Of a DNA stretch of 46,952 nt, positions 1-7,812 are shown one piece after another. The DNA comes from Myxococcaceae bacterium (GTDB lineage: Bacteria > Myxococcota > Myxococcia > Myxococcales > Myxococcaceae). The translations under genes and the position numbers were made by a program. The stretch spans positions 1 through 46,952 of the forward strand of contig JAFGNZ010000176.1 of the NCBI GenBank assembly GCA_016926755.1, given 5' to 3'. The notes below the pieces were generated by a model that was not told the DNA's origin, did not search any database, and saw nothing but the letters and a program-made list of their open reading frames with translations. Position 1 is the stretch's first letter. Every line of letters starts with the position of its first letter.

Positions 1-657
1 AAGGCCAAGCGCATCGCGCTGGGCATGAAGCAGATCGAGCAGAACCCCTGGACGCTGCTGGAGGACAAGTACCCGATCGGCTCCGTCATCAAGGGCCAGA
101 TCCGCAACGTCACCGACTTCGGCATCTTCGTCGGCGTCGAGGAGGGCGTGGACGGCCTGGTGCACGTGTCCGACATCTCCTGGACGCAGCGCATCAAGCA
201 CCCGGGCGAGCTCTACAAGAAGGGCGACGAGGTCGAGGCGGTGGTGCTCAACATCGACGTGGAGAACGAGCGCTTCAGCCTGGGCATCAAGCAGCTCTCG
301 CCGGATCCCTGGGAGACGCTGTCCGAGCGCACCCCGGTGGGCAGCCGCGTGAAGGGCAAGGTCACCAAGGTCACCGACTTCGGCGCGTTCGTGGAGATCG
401 AGCCGGGCATCGAGGGTCTGGTCCACGTGTCCGAGCTGCGCGAGGAGCGCGTGGAGAACCCGCGCGACGTGGTGCAGGAGAACCAGGAAGTCGATGTGAA
501 GATCATCGACATCAACACCCAGGACCGGAAGGTGGCGCTGTCGATCAAGGCGCTCATCGGCGAGGGCTCGGATGACTACCGCGAGTACCTCCGCAAGCAG
601 GCCGAGGGCAGCAAGGCGCGCCTGGGCGACGTGATGGCGAGCAAGCTGAAGAAGTAG
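1..657 (+). CDS. rpsA: 30S ribosomal protein S1, C-terminal part
   Basis: Seen: the frame is open from base 1, so the 5' end lies outside the window and 218 codons are visible. Two S1 (OB-fold RNA-binding) repeats are clear, about visible residues 24-102 and 111-188. Each has the pattern of a basic strand followed by T-D-F-G-(I/A)-F-V and G-L-V-H-V-S, and ends in an (S/A)-(L/I)-x-(I/M)-K-x-L type strand. A short Lys-rich tail (ending KLKK) follows. Known: S1 docks on the 30S subunit and uses tandem repeats to hold mRNA leaders for initiation; bacterial S1 usually has four to six repeats, so these would be the last two. A strong terminator follows at 691-730. A stand-alone S1-domain RNA-binding protein is the only alternative, and the repeat sequence argues for true S1. 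Confidence 0.93.
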   Translation, partial: KAKRIALGMKQIEQNPWTLLEDKYPIGSVIKGQIRNVTDFGIFVGVEEGVDGLVHVSDISWTQRIKHPGELYKKGDEVEAVVLNIDVENERFSLGIKQLSPDPWETLSERTPVGSRVKGKVTKVTDFGAFVEIEPGIEGLVHVSELREERVENPRDVVQENQEVDVKIIDINTQDRKVALSIKALIGEGSDDYREYLRKQAEGSKARLGDVMASKLKK

Positions 658-690
658 TCCTCGCTCCTCCCACCGGGAGGCACATGCCAG

Positions 691-730
691 CGGCCGGGTT
701 CCCTCACGGGGGCCCGGCCGTTTGTGTTTT
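691..730 (+). terminator. Rho-independent terminator after rpsA
   Basis: A perfect 8-bp GC stem, CGGCCGGG at 691-698 with CCCGGCCG at 713-720, encloses a 14-base loop and runs straight into a T-rich tail (TTTGTGTTTT, 721-730). It sits 33 bases after the rpsA stop and before the ribosome-binding site of the next gene, so that gene needs its own promoter or read-through. Confidence 0.8.
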
Positions 731-749
731 GCTGTCCTGGGAGGCTGCG

Positions 750-1517
750 ATGAGCGAGCACGAGTACACCCACGGCCGTGTGGTGTGGCGCGATCTGATG
801 ACGAGGGACGCGGCGAAGGCGCGCGCGTTCTACAGCGGGCTCTTCGGGTGGACGTACGAGGAGCTCGTCCTCGAGACCGGCGACGACTACACGCTGATCA
901 AGCTCGACGGGAAGGCGCTCGGCGGGCTCTGGCAGATCCCCCAGGGCAACCCCGCGCCCTCGCTGTGGATGAGCTACGTGTCGGTGCCGGACGTGGACGC
1001 GGCGGCCCGGCTCGCCGGGGAGCTCGGAGGCAAGGTGGTGCATGGGCCGAAGGAGTTCCCGAACCTGGGGCGCTTCGTGGTGCTGGCTGACTCCGCGGGC
1101 GCGCTGATCATCGCGTTCCGTGCCCTCCGGGGGGATCCGCCTCTCGAGGAGCCGAGGCCCGGCGCGTTCTGCTGGGAGACCCTGGGCACGCCTGACGAGG
1201 CGCGGGCGAAGGCGTTCTACGGGAAGCTCTTCGGCTGGAAGGTGATGAAGGCCGGTGGAGGCGAGCGCTCGGTGTTCACCACCGACGGCACTCCTCGAGG
1301 GCAGCTCGCCGATCTCCAGGACTCTCAGCGGGAGTACACGCCGGCCTGGCTCACCCTCGTCAGGGTGGAGCGGCTGGGGCCCGCGCTGGATCGCGTGAGC
1401 GAGCTGGGCGGCCAGACGCCCGTGCCGCTCATCGCCGCCCCGGGGCTGGGGCGCGTCGCCGTAATCTCGGATCCCGCCGGGGGCCACCTGTGCCTCCTCG
1501 AGCCTGCCCGGAAGTGA
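750..1517 (+). CDS. VOC (glyoxalase/bleomycin-resistance fold) protein, two tandem domains
   Basis: The 255-aa product is two vicinal-oxygen-chelate domains in tandem. The first begins near residue 9 (WRDLMTRD...FYSGLFGW) and the second near residue 137 (CWETLGT...FYGKLFGW). The repeated FY-x-x-LFGW signature marks the start of each βαβββ module. The ATG at 750 is chosen because GGGAGG lies just upstream at 738-743; a longer in-frame start at 684 would place the rpsA terminator inside the gene. Known: such soluble double-VOC proteins include dioxygenases, lyases and drug-binding proteins, and the substrate cannot be read from sequence. No pathway partner is adjacent, so I give no specific function. 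Confidence 0.85.
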   Translation: MSEHEYTHGRVVWRDLMTRDAAKARAFYSGLFGWTYEELVLETGDDYTLIKLDGKALGGLWQIPQGNPAPSLWMSYVSVPDVDAAARLAGELGGKVVHGPKEFPNLGRFVVLADSAGALIIAFRALRGDPPLEEPRPGAFCWETLGTPDEARAKAFYGKLFGWKVMKAGGGERSVFTTDGTPRGQLADLQDSQREYTPAWLTLVRVERLGPALDRVSELGGQTPVPLIAAPGLGRVAVISDPAGGHLCLLEPARK

Positions 1518-1619
1518 GCGCACCTACATGGGCTCCGTGAGGGCATGCCCGCCGGCCTTCCCGCTGTTATCCATTGTCAGCCCAAGTGTTTGGATCCCAC
1601 CGCTGAACTGATGCCTTCC

Positions 1620-1641
1620 GGGGGCGGGGGCGGGGGGGCGG
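1620..1641 (+). other. G-rich tract with G-quadruplex-forming pattern
   Basis: Three G runs of 5, 5 and 7 bases are separated by single C bases and followed by another GG. Because the 7-run can supply two tracts, the segment fits a four-tract G3+ quadruplex pattern with one-base loops. It ends ten bases before the -35 box of the thiolase promoter candidate. Whether it folds is unknown. Confidence 0.4.
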
Positions 1642-1650
1642 CAGACACGC

Positions 1651-1679
1651 TTGACCCCTCTGGAAGGGGGGGTGATAAG
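1651..1679 (+). promoter_or_regulatory. Sigma-70-like promoter candidate for the thiolase-scoAB genes
   Basis: TTGACC (1651-1656, five of six matches to TTGACA) is separated by exactly 17 bases from GATAAG (1674-1679, four of six to TATAAT). A start near 1686 would give a leader of about 37 bases with AAGGAGG placed just before the thiolase ATG. Confidence 0.5.
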
Positions 1680-1722
1680 GGCTCACCTGTTCTCATCCCC
1701 GGTACCCAAGGAGGCAGTCTCC

Positions 1723-2904
1723 ATGTCTCGAAATGTCGTCATCGTGGGCGCGGCCCGTACTCCCATCGGTGCCTTCCAGGGCGCGCTCTCCAAGCTGACG
1801 GCGCCGCAGCTGGGCGCCATCGCCATCAAGGCGGCGCTGGAGCGGGCGGGCGTGAAGCCGGAGGCCGTGCAGGAGGTCCTCATGGGCTGCGTGCTGCAGG
1901 CGGGCGTGGGCCAGGCCCCGGCCCGGCAGGCCATGCGCGCCGCGGGGCTCCCGGACACCGTGCCGGCCACCACCGTGAACAAGGTGTGCGGCTCGGGCCT
2001 CAAGGCCGTCATCGCCGGCGCCCAGGCCATCGCGCTGGGGGATGCGGACGTGGTGGTGGTGGGCGGCATGGAGTCCATGTCCAACGCGCCCTACGTGAGC
2101 CACGCCCTGCGCGGCGGCGCCCGCATGGGCAACGTGGAGTTCAAGGACGCGATGATCCTGGACGGCCTGTGGGATCCCTACGACAACGTCCACATGGGCA
2201 TCTGCGCCGAGGAGTGCGCCACCTCGCAGGGCATCAGCCGCGCGCAGCAGGACGAGTTCTCGCTCGAGTCCACCCAGCGCGCCATCAAGGCCCAGAAGGA
2301 GGGGCTGTTCACCGCGGAGATCGTCCCGGTGCCCGTGCCCGGCAAGAAGCCCGAGGACACCGTCATGGTCTCCGAGGATGAGGGCCCGCGCAACGCGAAG
2401 CCGGAGAAGATCACCGGCCTCAAGCCCGTGTTCAAGAAGGACGGGACGGTGACGGCGGCCAACGCCTCCTCCATCAATGACGGCGCCGCGGCGCTGGTGC
2501 TGATGAGCGAGGAGCGCGCCAAGGCGGAGGGCCGCACCCTCCTGGGCCGCATCACGGGCTACGCGCAGGCGGCGCGCAAGCCGGTGGAGTTCACCATCGC
2601 CCCGGCGGACGCCATCAACAAGCTGCTGGAGAAGAAGGGCCTGAAGGCGGAGGCCGTGGATCTCTGGGAGATCAACGAGGCCTTCGCGGTGGTGTCCATC
2701 GCCAACAACCGGCTGCTCAAGCTGGATCCGTCCAAGGTGAACGTGCGCGGCGGCGCGGTGGTGCTCGGGCACCCGATCGGCGCCTCGGGGGCGCGCGTGC
2801 TGGTGACGCTGCTGCACACCATGAAGGACCAGGACAAGAAGCGGGGCGTGGCCTCGCTGTGCATCGGCGGCGGCGAGGGCATCGCGCTGATGGTGGAGCG
2901 CTGA
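1723..2904 (+). CDS. Acetyl-CoA C-acetyltransferase (thiolase II)
   Basis: Catalyses reversible condensation of two acetyl-CoA to acetoacetyl-CoA, or its thiolysis. The 393-aa length is the family norm. The nucleophilic cysteine is Cys89 in NKVCGSG. The family's NEAF block, the GHPIGASGAR histidine block and the C-terminal CIGGGEG block with the second catalytic cysteine are all present. The ATG at 1723 has an excellent AAGGAGG at 1708-1714. It is followed 78 bases later by scoA and scoB in the same direction. This suggests the degradative direction: acetoacetate is activated by the CoA transferase and then cleaved to acetyl-CoA. A biosynthetic role (polyhydroxybutyrate or mevalonate supply) is possible, but no such genes are adjacent. 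Confidence 0.93.
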   Translation: MSRNVVIVGAARTPIGAFQGALSKLTAPQLGAIAIKAALERAGVKPEAVQEVLMGCVLQAGVGQAPARQAMRAAGLPDTVPATTVNKVCGSGLKAVIAGAQAIALGDADVVVVGGMESMSNAPYVSHALRGGARMGNVEFKDAMILDGLWDPYDNVHMGICAEECATSQGISRAQQDEFSLESTQRAIKAQKEGLFTAEIVPVPVPGKKPEDTVMVSEDEGPRNAKPEKITGLKPVFKKDGTVTAANASSINDGAAALVLMSEERAKAEGRTLLGRITGYAQAARKPVEFTIAPADAINKLLEKKGLKAEAVDLWEINEAFAVVSIANNRLLKLDPSKVNVRGGAVVLGHPIGASGARVLVTLLHTMKDQDKKRGVASLCIGGGEGIALMVER

Positions 2905-2909
2905 TCTCC

Positions 2910-2959
2910 CTCTCCTTCGGGAGAGTTCCAGGGGTGGGGATCCTCCGGATCCTCACCCC
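2910..2959. repeat. Two adjacent palindromes between thiolase and scoA
   Basis: The first hairpin is CTCTCC (2910-2915), a TTCG tetraloop, then GGAGAG (2920-2925). The second is a 13-bp stem, GGGGTGGGGATCC (2931-2943) with GGATCCTCACCCC (2947-2959), containing one G-T wobble and a 3-base loop. There is no T-run after either, so it does not look like a standard terminator. It may be a dispersed palindromic (REP-like) element or an mRNA processing or stability signal within the operon. Confidence 0.5.
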
Positions 2960-2982
2960 GTGTTCCATGTAGCGGAGGGCGG

Positions 2983-3681
2983 ATGAACAAGGTCTACGCG
3001 AGCGCGGACGAGGCGGTCGCCGACATCCCGGACGGCTGCACGCTGATGAGCGGCGGCTTCGGGCTGTGCGGCAACCCGGAGAACCTGATCGAGGCGCTTC
3101 ACCGCAAGAGCGTGAAGAACCTCACCATCATCTCCAACAACTGCGGCACCGATGACAAGGGGCTGGGGATCCTGCTGGCCAACAAGCAGGTGAAGAAGAT
3201 GGTCTCCAGCTACGTGGGAGAGAACAAGGAGTTCGAGCGCCAGATCTTCTCGGGCGAGCTGCAGGTGGAGCTCAACCCGCAGGGCACCCTGGCCGAGCGC
3301 ATCCGCGCGGGCGGGTGCGGCATTGGCGGCTTCTTCACCCCCACCGGCGCGGGCACCCAGCTCACCGAGGGCAAGGAGACGCGGATGATCGACGGGCGCC
3401 TGCACGTGCTGGAGCTGCCGCTCAAGGCGGACTTCGCGATCGTCCGCGCCTGGAAGGCGGACACGTGGGGCAACCTGGTGTTCCGCAAGACGGCCCGCAA
3501 CTTCTCGCCGATGATGTGCATGGCGGCCAAGGTGACGATCGTCGAGGCCGAGCACATCGTGGAGCCGGGCGAGATCGATGGGGACGCCGTCCACGTGCCT
3601 GGCATCTTCGTGCAGCGGATCATCCCGTCGAAGAACCTCAAGAAGTGGATCGAGCGGCGCACCGTCCGCAAGCAGGCGTGA
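2983..3681 (+). CDS. scoA: 3-oxoacid (succinyl-CoA:acetoacetate) CoA-transferase, subunit A
   Basis: The 232-aa alpha subunit of a family I CoA transferase, which moves CoA from succinyl-CoA to acetoacetate as a heteromer with ScoB. The glycine-rich CoA-binding start is visible ([11 protein letters not shown], about residues 22-32), followed by the conserved NNCG, ANKQ-x-KKM and SYVGENK blocks, then [11 protein letters not shown]. These closely follow the ScoA type rather than the shorter AtoD of enterobacteria. GGAGG at 2973-2977 precedes the ATG. The scoB start follows the stop after 8 bases, so the two are co-transcribed and probably translated in balance. Confidence 0.92.
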   Translation: MNKVYASADEAVADIPDGCTLMSGGFGLCGNPENLIEALHRKSVKNLTIISNNCGTDDKGLGILLANKQVKKMVSSYVGENKEFERQIFSGELQVELNPQGTLAERIRAGGCGIGGFFTPTGAGTQLTEGKETRMIDGRLHVLELPLKADFAIVRAWKADTWGNLVFRKTARNFSPMMCMAAKVTIVEAEHIVEPGEIDGDAVHVPGIFVQRIIPSKNLKKWIERRTVRKQA

Positions 3682-3689
3682 GGACTCCC

Positions 3690-4346
3690 ATGCCATTGAC
3701 CCGTGAGCAGATCGCGCAGCGCATCGCCAAGGAGCTGAAGGATGGCTTCTACGTCAACCTGGGCATCGGCATGCCCACCCTGGTGGCCAACTACGTCCCG
3801 CCCGGCATCGACATCATCCTCCAGTCGGAGAACGGGCTGCTGGGCATCGGCCCATGGCCCATGGAGGGCGAGGAGGATCCGGACCTCATCAACGCCGGCA
3901 AGGAGACGGTGACGGCGCTGAAGGGCGCGGCCTTCTTCGACTCGGCGCTGTCCTTCGGGATGATCCGCGGCGGCCACATCGACATGGCGGTGCTGGGCGC
4001 CATGGAGGTGAGCGAGCAGGGGGATCTGGCCAACTGGACGATCCCCGGGAAGATGATGAAGGGGCCCGGCGGCGCCATGGACCTGGCCGTGGGGGCCAAG
4101 CGCATCTACGTGGCCATGGAGCACGCCAACAAAGAGGGGCAGCCGAAGATCCTCCGGAAGTGCGCGCTGCCCATCACCGGCCTCCAGTGCGTGCACCACA
4201 TCGTCACCGACCACGCCTTCATCGACGTCACCCCGGAGGGGCTCCTGCTGCGCGAGCTGGCCCCGGGGGTGACGGTGGAGCAGGTGCAGCGCATCACCGA
4301 GCCGAAGCTGAGGGTGGCCTCGGACGTGCGCGAGATGAAGGTTTGA
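3690..4346 (+). CDS. scoB: 3-oxoacid (succinyl-CoA:acetoacetate) CoA-transferase, subunit B
   Basis: The 218-aa beta subunit, carrying the catalytic glutamate. Glu47 lies in [10 protein letters not shown], the family motif where the gamma-glutamyl-CoA thioester forms. Other family features are GIGMPT near residue 25 and a [14 protein letters not shown] block. The start at 3690 gives the usual N-terminus ([13 protein letters not shown]). With ScoA and the upstream thiolase it would convert acetoacetate, for example from the HMG-CoA lyase encoded at the other end of the window, to two acetyl-CoA. Confidence 0.92.
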   Translation: MPLTREQIAQRIAKELKDGFYVNLGIGMPTLVANYVPPGIDIILQSENGLLGIGPWPMEGEEDPDLINAGKETVTALKGAAFFDSALSFGMIRGGHIDMAVLGAMEVSEQGDLANWTIPGKMMKGPGGAMDLAVGAKRIYVAMEHANKEGQPKILRKCALPITGLQCVHHIVTDHAFIDVTPEGLLLRELAPGVTVEQVQRITEPKLRVASDVREMKV

Positions 4347-4350
4347 AGGG

Positions 4351-4379
4351 TTGACGCTTCGCCCCTCCGCTGCGAGCAT
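4351..4379 (+). promoter_or_regulatory. Promoter candidate for the PilZ gene
   Basis: TTGACG (4351-4356), a 17-base spacer, then GAGCAT (4374-4379; three of six matches to TATAAT). It lies between the scoB stop and the PilZ ATG and would give a leader of roughly 20 bases. The -10 box is weak. Confidence 0.35.
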
Positions 4380-4404
4380 TCGCCCGTCTCGCAGCGGAGC
4401 GCTC

Positions 4405-4782
4405 ATGGCCGAACACTCTCAGAAGCCCCACGCCGGTCCGCGGGCCCCTCGGCTCGAGTACGAGCTGCCGGTGGCCTACAAGACCGTCGCCGGCTTCGTC
4501 ACGGACTGGGCCGTCAACATCTCCCGGGGTGGGCTCTTCATCAACACGCAGAAGCCCCTGCCGGTGGGCACGCACGTGAAGCTCATCGTCTCCCTGCCGG
4601 GGACGGAGTTCCCGTTCGATCTCGCGGGCCGGGTGACACGCATCAACGAGACCCACGTGGCGCCCAACCAGGTCCCTGGGATGGCCATCGAGTTCGTGGA
4701 CGTTGATGAGGACAAGCGGGTGCGCCTCGAGGAGTTCGTGGAGCGCCTGCGCAAGGCGCTCCCCCCCGAAGACCGGGGCTGA
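4405..4782 (+). CDS. Single-domain PilZ protein
   Basis: A 125-aa protein made almost wholly of one PilZ β-barrel of the myxobacterial TIGR02266-like type. The second c-di-GMP signature is present in N-x-S-x-x-G form (NISRGG, about residues 40-45). The first signature (R-x-x-x-R) is imperfect: only R-x-x-R (RAPR) is seen ahead of the barrel, so ligand binding is uncertain. The ATG at 4405 has GGAG at 4396-4399; an in-frame TTG at 4351 coincides with a likely -35 box and is rejected. Known: small PilZ proteins act as c-di-GMP effectors or as degenerate protein adaptors in motility and surface behaviour. A second PilZ-type domain occurs at 12.1-14.4 kb. Confidence 0.88.
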   Translation: MAEHSQKPHAGPRAPRLEYELPVAYKTVAGFVTDWAVNISRGGLFINTQKPLPVGTHVKLIVSLPGTEFPFDLAGRVTRINETHVAPNQVPGMAIEFVDVDEDKRVRLEEFVERLRKALPPEDRG

Positions 4783-4822
4783 GGCTCCATGCACCCAGCG
4801 TGCTGTGGCATGCTCTGAGGGT

Positions 4823-5029
4823 ATGAGCGTGCTACCGAGGCCGTGGGGGTTGCTGCTGTGCCTGTTGCTGACGGCGTGCGCGGCTTCCGAGCCAGTGCTC
4901 CACAGTTCCAGCAGCGAAGCGCCGGACTTCGTGGCCTCCTGGATCATCGCCACCGAGCGCTTTGTGGAGGTGGTGCAGCGGCTCTGGCCTGAGGAGGGCC
5001 TGGAGTTCCGAGAACTGCCCGTGCGCTGA
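4823..5029 (+). CDS. Small predicted lipoprotein, 68 aa
   Basis: Begins with a short basic region and a Leu-rich stretch ending in the lipobox LLTAC, giving a lipid-modified Cys19 and a mature peptide of about 50 residues. The mature part has an acidic, aromatic helix-like segment (residues about 38-58) and no family I know. The initiation region is ambiguous: GAGG (4817-4820) is only two bases from the ATG but eight from the in-frame GTG at 4829, which would drop two residues and keep the lipobox. The gene lies between the PilZ and RNA methyltransferase genes on the same strand. Confidence 0.6.
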   Translation: MSVLPRPWGLLLCLLLTACAASEPVLHSSSSEAPDFVASWIIATERFVEVVQRLWPEEGLEFRELPVR

Positions 5030-5107
5030 GCTTCGGGGAAGTGCAGCCCGCGAGCCTGGGGTTTATGGCAAGGTGAGGGAGAGACCGCCCTGCCGTCCTT
5101 GAGTTCC

Positions 5108-6394
5108 ATGCAGCCCTTGCCTGAAACCCCCATCGAGCTGACCATCGAGCGCCTCGGGCAGCTCGGCGAGGGCGTGGCCTCCTGGCAGGGGCGCACCGTC
5201 TTCGTGCCGGGCGCGTTCCCGGGGGACGTCGTCCGTGTCCACCTGGAGCAGCAGGGGAAGGTGCTCCGAGGCGTGCTCCGGCAGGTGACCGTGCCGAGCA
5301 AGGATCGGCGCCCATCCCCGTGTCTCCTGAGCGCGGAGTGCGGTGGGTGCGACTGGCTGGAGCTGGCCGAGCCCGCTCAGCGCGCCGCGAAGCAGGAGAT
5401 CGTCCTCTCCACCCTGGAGCACCTGGGCCACCTGCCGAGGGACCGCCTCACCGTGCGCCCCCTGCTCGTGGCGCCCCGGGACACTGGCTACCGGCGGCGG
5501 GCCGTGATGCACTTCGCCAAGGGGGCGCTGGCGTATTTCGGCCGGCGGAGCCACGAGCGGATCCCCGTGTTCGCGTGTGGTGCGCTCACTCCCGTCCTCG
5601 CCACACTCCCGGGCAAGCTGGCCCCGCTGCTCAAGCCGCTCGCCAAGGATGCCGACGAGGTGCACTTGCTGGCCGAGGGGAGCAAGGCCGCCTTCGCCGT
5701 GATGCTGATGGGGCCCGTGACGGCGCGGCATGTGGAAGCGGCGGAGGAGGCGGTGCGTCGGCTGCGGTTGGAGGGGGCCGTGCTGGTGCCCAGGGAGGGT
5801 TCGCCTCGCCTCCTGGGCAAGCCCGCGCTGCGCTCGCTGTCTCCTCTGCGGCCCGAGGTTCCGCTGTACCTGCGGCCGGACTCCTTCGCCCAGGCTCACG
5901 CGGAGGCCAATGTGGGCCTCGTCACGGCCGCCCTGTATGAGCTGGCCCCCCGTGAGACCGATGCCGTGCTGGAGCTGTACTCGGGTAATGGCAACTTCAC
6001 CTTCCCGCTGGCCGCTACCGCCAGCTCGGTGCTGGGGGTGGAGTCCTCCCCGGTGGGTGTGGAGCTGGCCCAGCGCAGCGCCCGGGAGGGAGGGGTGGCC
6101 AACGTGCGCTTCATCCAGGGCGACGCGCGCAAGGTGTGCGAGGGGCTGCTGGCGGAGGGGCGGCGGTTCGAGCTCTGCCTCGCGGACCCACCCCGTACGG
6201 GGGCTCCGGGGCTCGCACGCCAGGTCTCAGCGCTGGGAATGAGGCGTGTGGTGTATGTGGCGTGCGATCCGGCTTCGCTCGCCCGGGACGCGGCGGGGTT
6301 GGTGGAGGCCGGTTACAAGCCTTTGGCCCTGCAGGTGGTGGACATGTTCCCGCAGACGCATCACGTGGAAGCCGTCATGTCCTTCGAGCGCTAG
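5108..6394 (+). CDS. Class I SAM-dependent RNA uracil-5 methyltransferase (TrmA/RlmD family, Fe-S type)
   Basis: Probably methylates a uridine in 23S rRNA. The N-terminal ~60 residues are a TRAM RNA-binding domain. Four cysteines match the RlmD iron-sulfur pattern: Cys72, Cys78 and Cys81 (C-x5-C-x2-C) plus Cys157. The SAM-binding loop reads ELYSGNGNF. DPPR is present near residue 360, and the catalytic nucleophile is Cys386 in YVACDP, with a conserved glutamate near the C-terminus (HHVEAVM). The 428-aa length is typical. The ATG at 5108 is preferred over an in-frame TTG three codons earlier. The next gene starts 8 bases after its stop, so the two are likely co-transcribed. The exact target base cannot be read from sequence. 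Confidence 0.9.
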   Translation: MQPLPETPIELTIERLGQLGEGVASWQGRTVFVPGAFPGDVVRVHLEQQGKVLRGVLRQVTVPSKDRRPSPCLLSAECGGCDWLELAEPAQRAAKQEIVLSTLEHLGHLPRDRLTVRPLLVAPRDTGYRRRAVMHFAKGALAYFGRRSHERIPVFACGALTPVLATLPGKLAPLLKPLAKDADEVHLLAEGSKAAFAVMLMGPVTARHVEAAEEAVRRLRLEGAVLVPREGSPRLLGKPALRSLSPLRPEVPLYLRPDSFAQAHAEANVGLVTAALYELAPRETDAVLELYSGNGNFTFPLAATASSVLGVESSPVGVELAQRSAREGGVANVRFIQGDARKVCEGLLAEGRRFELCLADPPRTGAPGLARQVSALGMRRVVYVACDPASLARDAAGLVEAGYKPLALQVVDMFPQTHHVEAVMSFER

Positions 6395-6402
6395 GAGGCC
6401 CC

Positions 6403-7800
6403 ATGGACGCCCGCATCGTCGAGTTCGCCGAGGTGCTGCGCCAGAACGGCGTGCGCGTGAGCACGTCCGAGGTCCAGGACGCCCTGCGCGCCAGCGCCGA
6501 GGTGGGCCTGAAGGAGCGCGCCGTGTTCCGGGCCGTGCTGCGCACCACCCTCGTCAAGCGCGAGCTGGACGTGGACGTCTTCAACCGCGCCTTCGACTTC
6601 TACTTCTCGGGCGCGGCGAGGACGTTCGAGGCGCTCGACAAGTCGCTCGCGAAGCAGATCGAGGAGGAGGGCTACCTCCAGGGCGACGAGCTGAAGATGG
6701 TGCTGTACCAGATGAACCTGCTGTTCCCCGAGATGTCGCCGCTGGCCAAGGCCATCGTCGAGGGGGACCGGGCGCGGCTCGCGCAGATCTTCCGCGCCGC
6801 CATGCTCCAGCTCGATCTGTCTCGCATGGAGACCGGCCTCCAGGCGGGGTTCTTCTCCCGCCGGCTGCTCGCGGGCGCTGGCATGGAGCGGGCCCGCTCG
6901 GACCTGAAGTCCCTGGAGGCCGAGCTCGCCGCGCGAGGGCTGTCTTCCGAGGGCGTGGAGATCGTCTCCCGGTACGTCGCCGACGCGATGCGGAAGATCG
7001 AGGACGCGGCGCGTCAAGAGGTGAAGCGCCAGGCCGAGGCCCGCATCCGTCGGCGTACGGACTCGGTGACGGAGAAGCCGCTGCACCTGCTCACCCAGGC
7101 CGAGGTGGACCAGATGCAGTTCGCCGTGCGCACGCTGGCCGAGAAGCTCAAAAGCCGCCTCATCCGCAAGCAGCGCTCGCACCGGCGCGGGGCGCTGAAC
7201 GTGCGCCGGACGCTGCGCCGCAATCTCCCGTGGGGTGGGGTGCCCATGGTCCCCCAGTTCCGCAGGCGTCGCCCCGAGCGCCCAGAGGTAGTTGTCCTCT
7301 GTGACGTCTCGGACTCGGTGCGCAACGCGGCCCGGATGATGCTGCTCTTCACCTACACGCTGCAGGAGCTGTTCGTGCGCGTGCGCTCCTTCGTCTTCGT
7401 CTCGGATGTGGGCGAGGTGACGCAGTACTTCAAGGATCTGGACGTGGATCAGGCCATCGATCTGGCCACCGCGGGCAAGGCCGTCTCCCTGAGCGCCAAC
7501 TCCAACTATGGCCGAGCGCTCGCGGACTTCGTCCGGGATTACCTGGGCAGCATCACGCGGCGCACCACGGTGATGATCATCGGAGACGGCCGGAACAACT
7601 ACAACGCGAACAACGCCTGGGCGCTCAAGGATCTCCACCGCAAGGCGAAGCGCGTGCTGTGGATCTGCCCCGAAGAACGGGGCAACTGGGGCATCGGCGA
7701 CAGTGAGATGCTGACCTATGAGAAGCACTGCCACCAGGCGGTGGTAGTCAACTCGGTGAACGATCTGGCCCGCCTCGCCGACCAGCTCGTCCCCGCCTGA
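6403..7800 (+). CDS. CoxE-like VWA domain protein
   Basis: A 465-aa cytosolic protein. The N-terminal ~280 residues are helical and basic, with an Arg/Lys-rich segment at about 210-290. The C-terminal ~170 residues are a von Willebrand A domain with an intact MIDAS start, D-V-S-D-S at 301-305, and GDGRNNYN further on. AGGAGG at 6394-6398 decides the ATG at 6403. Known: CoxE-type VWA proteins usually work with a MoxR-type AAA+ ATPase as metal-cofactor or complex-assembly chaperones. No AAA+ gene is adjacent here. The neighbours are an rRNA methyltransferase 8 bases upstream and a small unknown protein 12 bases downstream, which looks like a translational partner. Confidence 0.85.
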   Translation: MDARIVEFAEVLRQNGVRVSTSEVQDALRASAEVGLKERAVFRAVLRTTLVKRELDVDVFNRAFDFYFSGAARTFEALDKSLAKQIEEEGYLQGDELKMVLYQMNLLFPEMSPLAKAIVEGDRARLAQIFRAAMLQLDLSRMETGLQAGFFSRRLLAGAGMERARSDLKSLEAELAARGLSSEGVEIVSRYVADAMRKIEDAARQEVKRQAEARIRRRTDSVTEKPLHLLTQAEVDQMQFAVRTLAEKLKSRLIRKQRSHRRGALNVRRTLRRNLPWGGVPMVPQFRRRRPERPEVVVLCDVSDSVRNAARMMLLFTYTLQELFVRVRSFVFVSDVGEVTQYFKDLDVDQAIDLATAGKAVSLSANSNYGRALADFVRDYLGSITRRTTVMIIGDGRNNYNANNAWALKDLHRKAKRVLWICPEERGNWGIGDSEMLTYEKHCHQAVVVNSVNDLARLADQLVPA

Positions 7801-7812
7801 CGGAGACCCTCC

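Noticed and set aside
684-749. Upstream in-frame ATG for the VOC gene
   Set aside because: The extension would contain the rpsA terminator and lacks family similarity; the ATG at 750 has a good ribosome-binding site.
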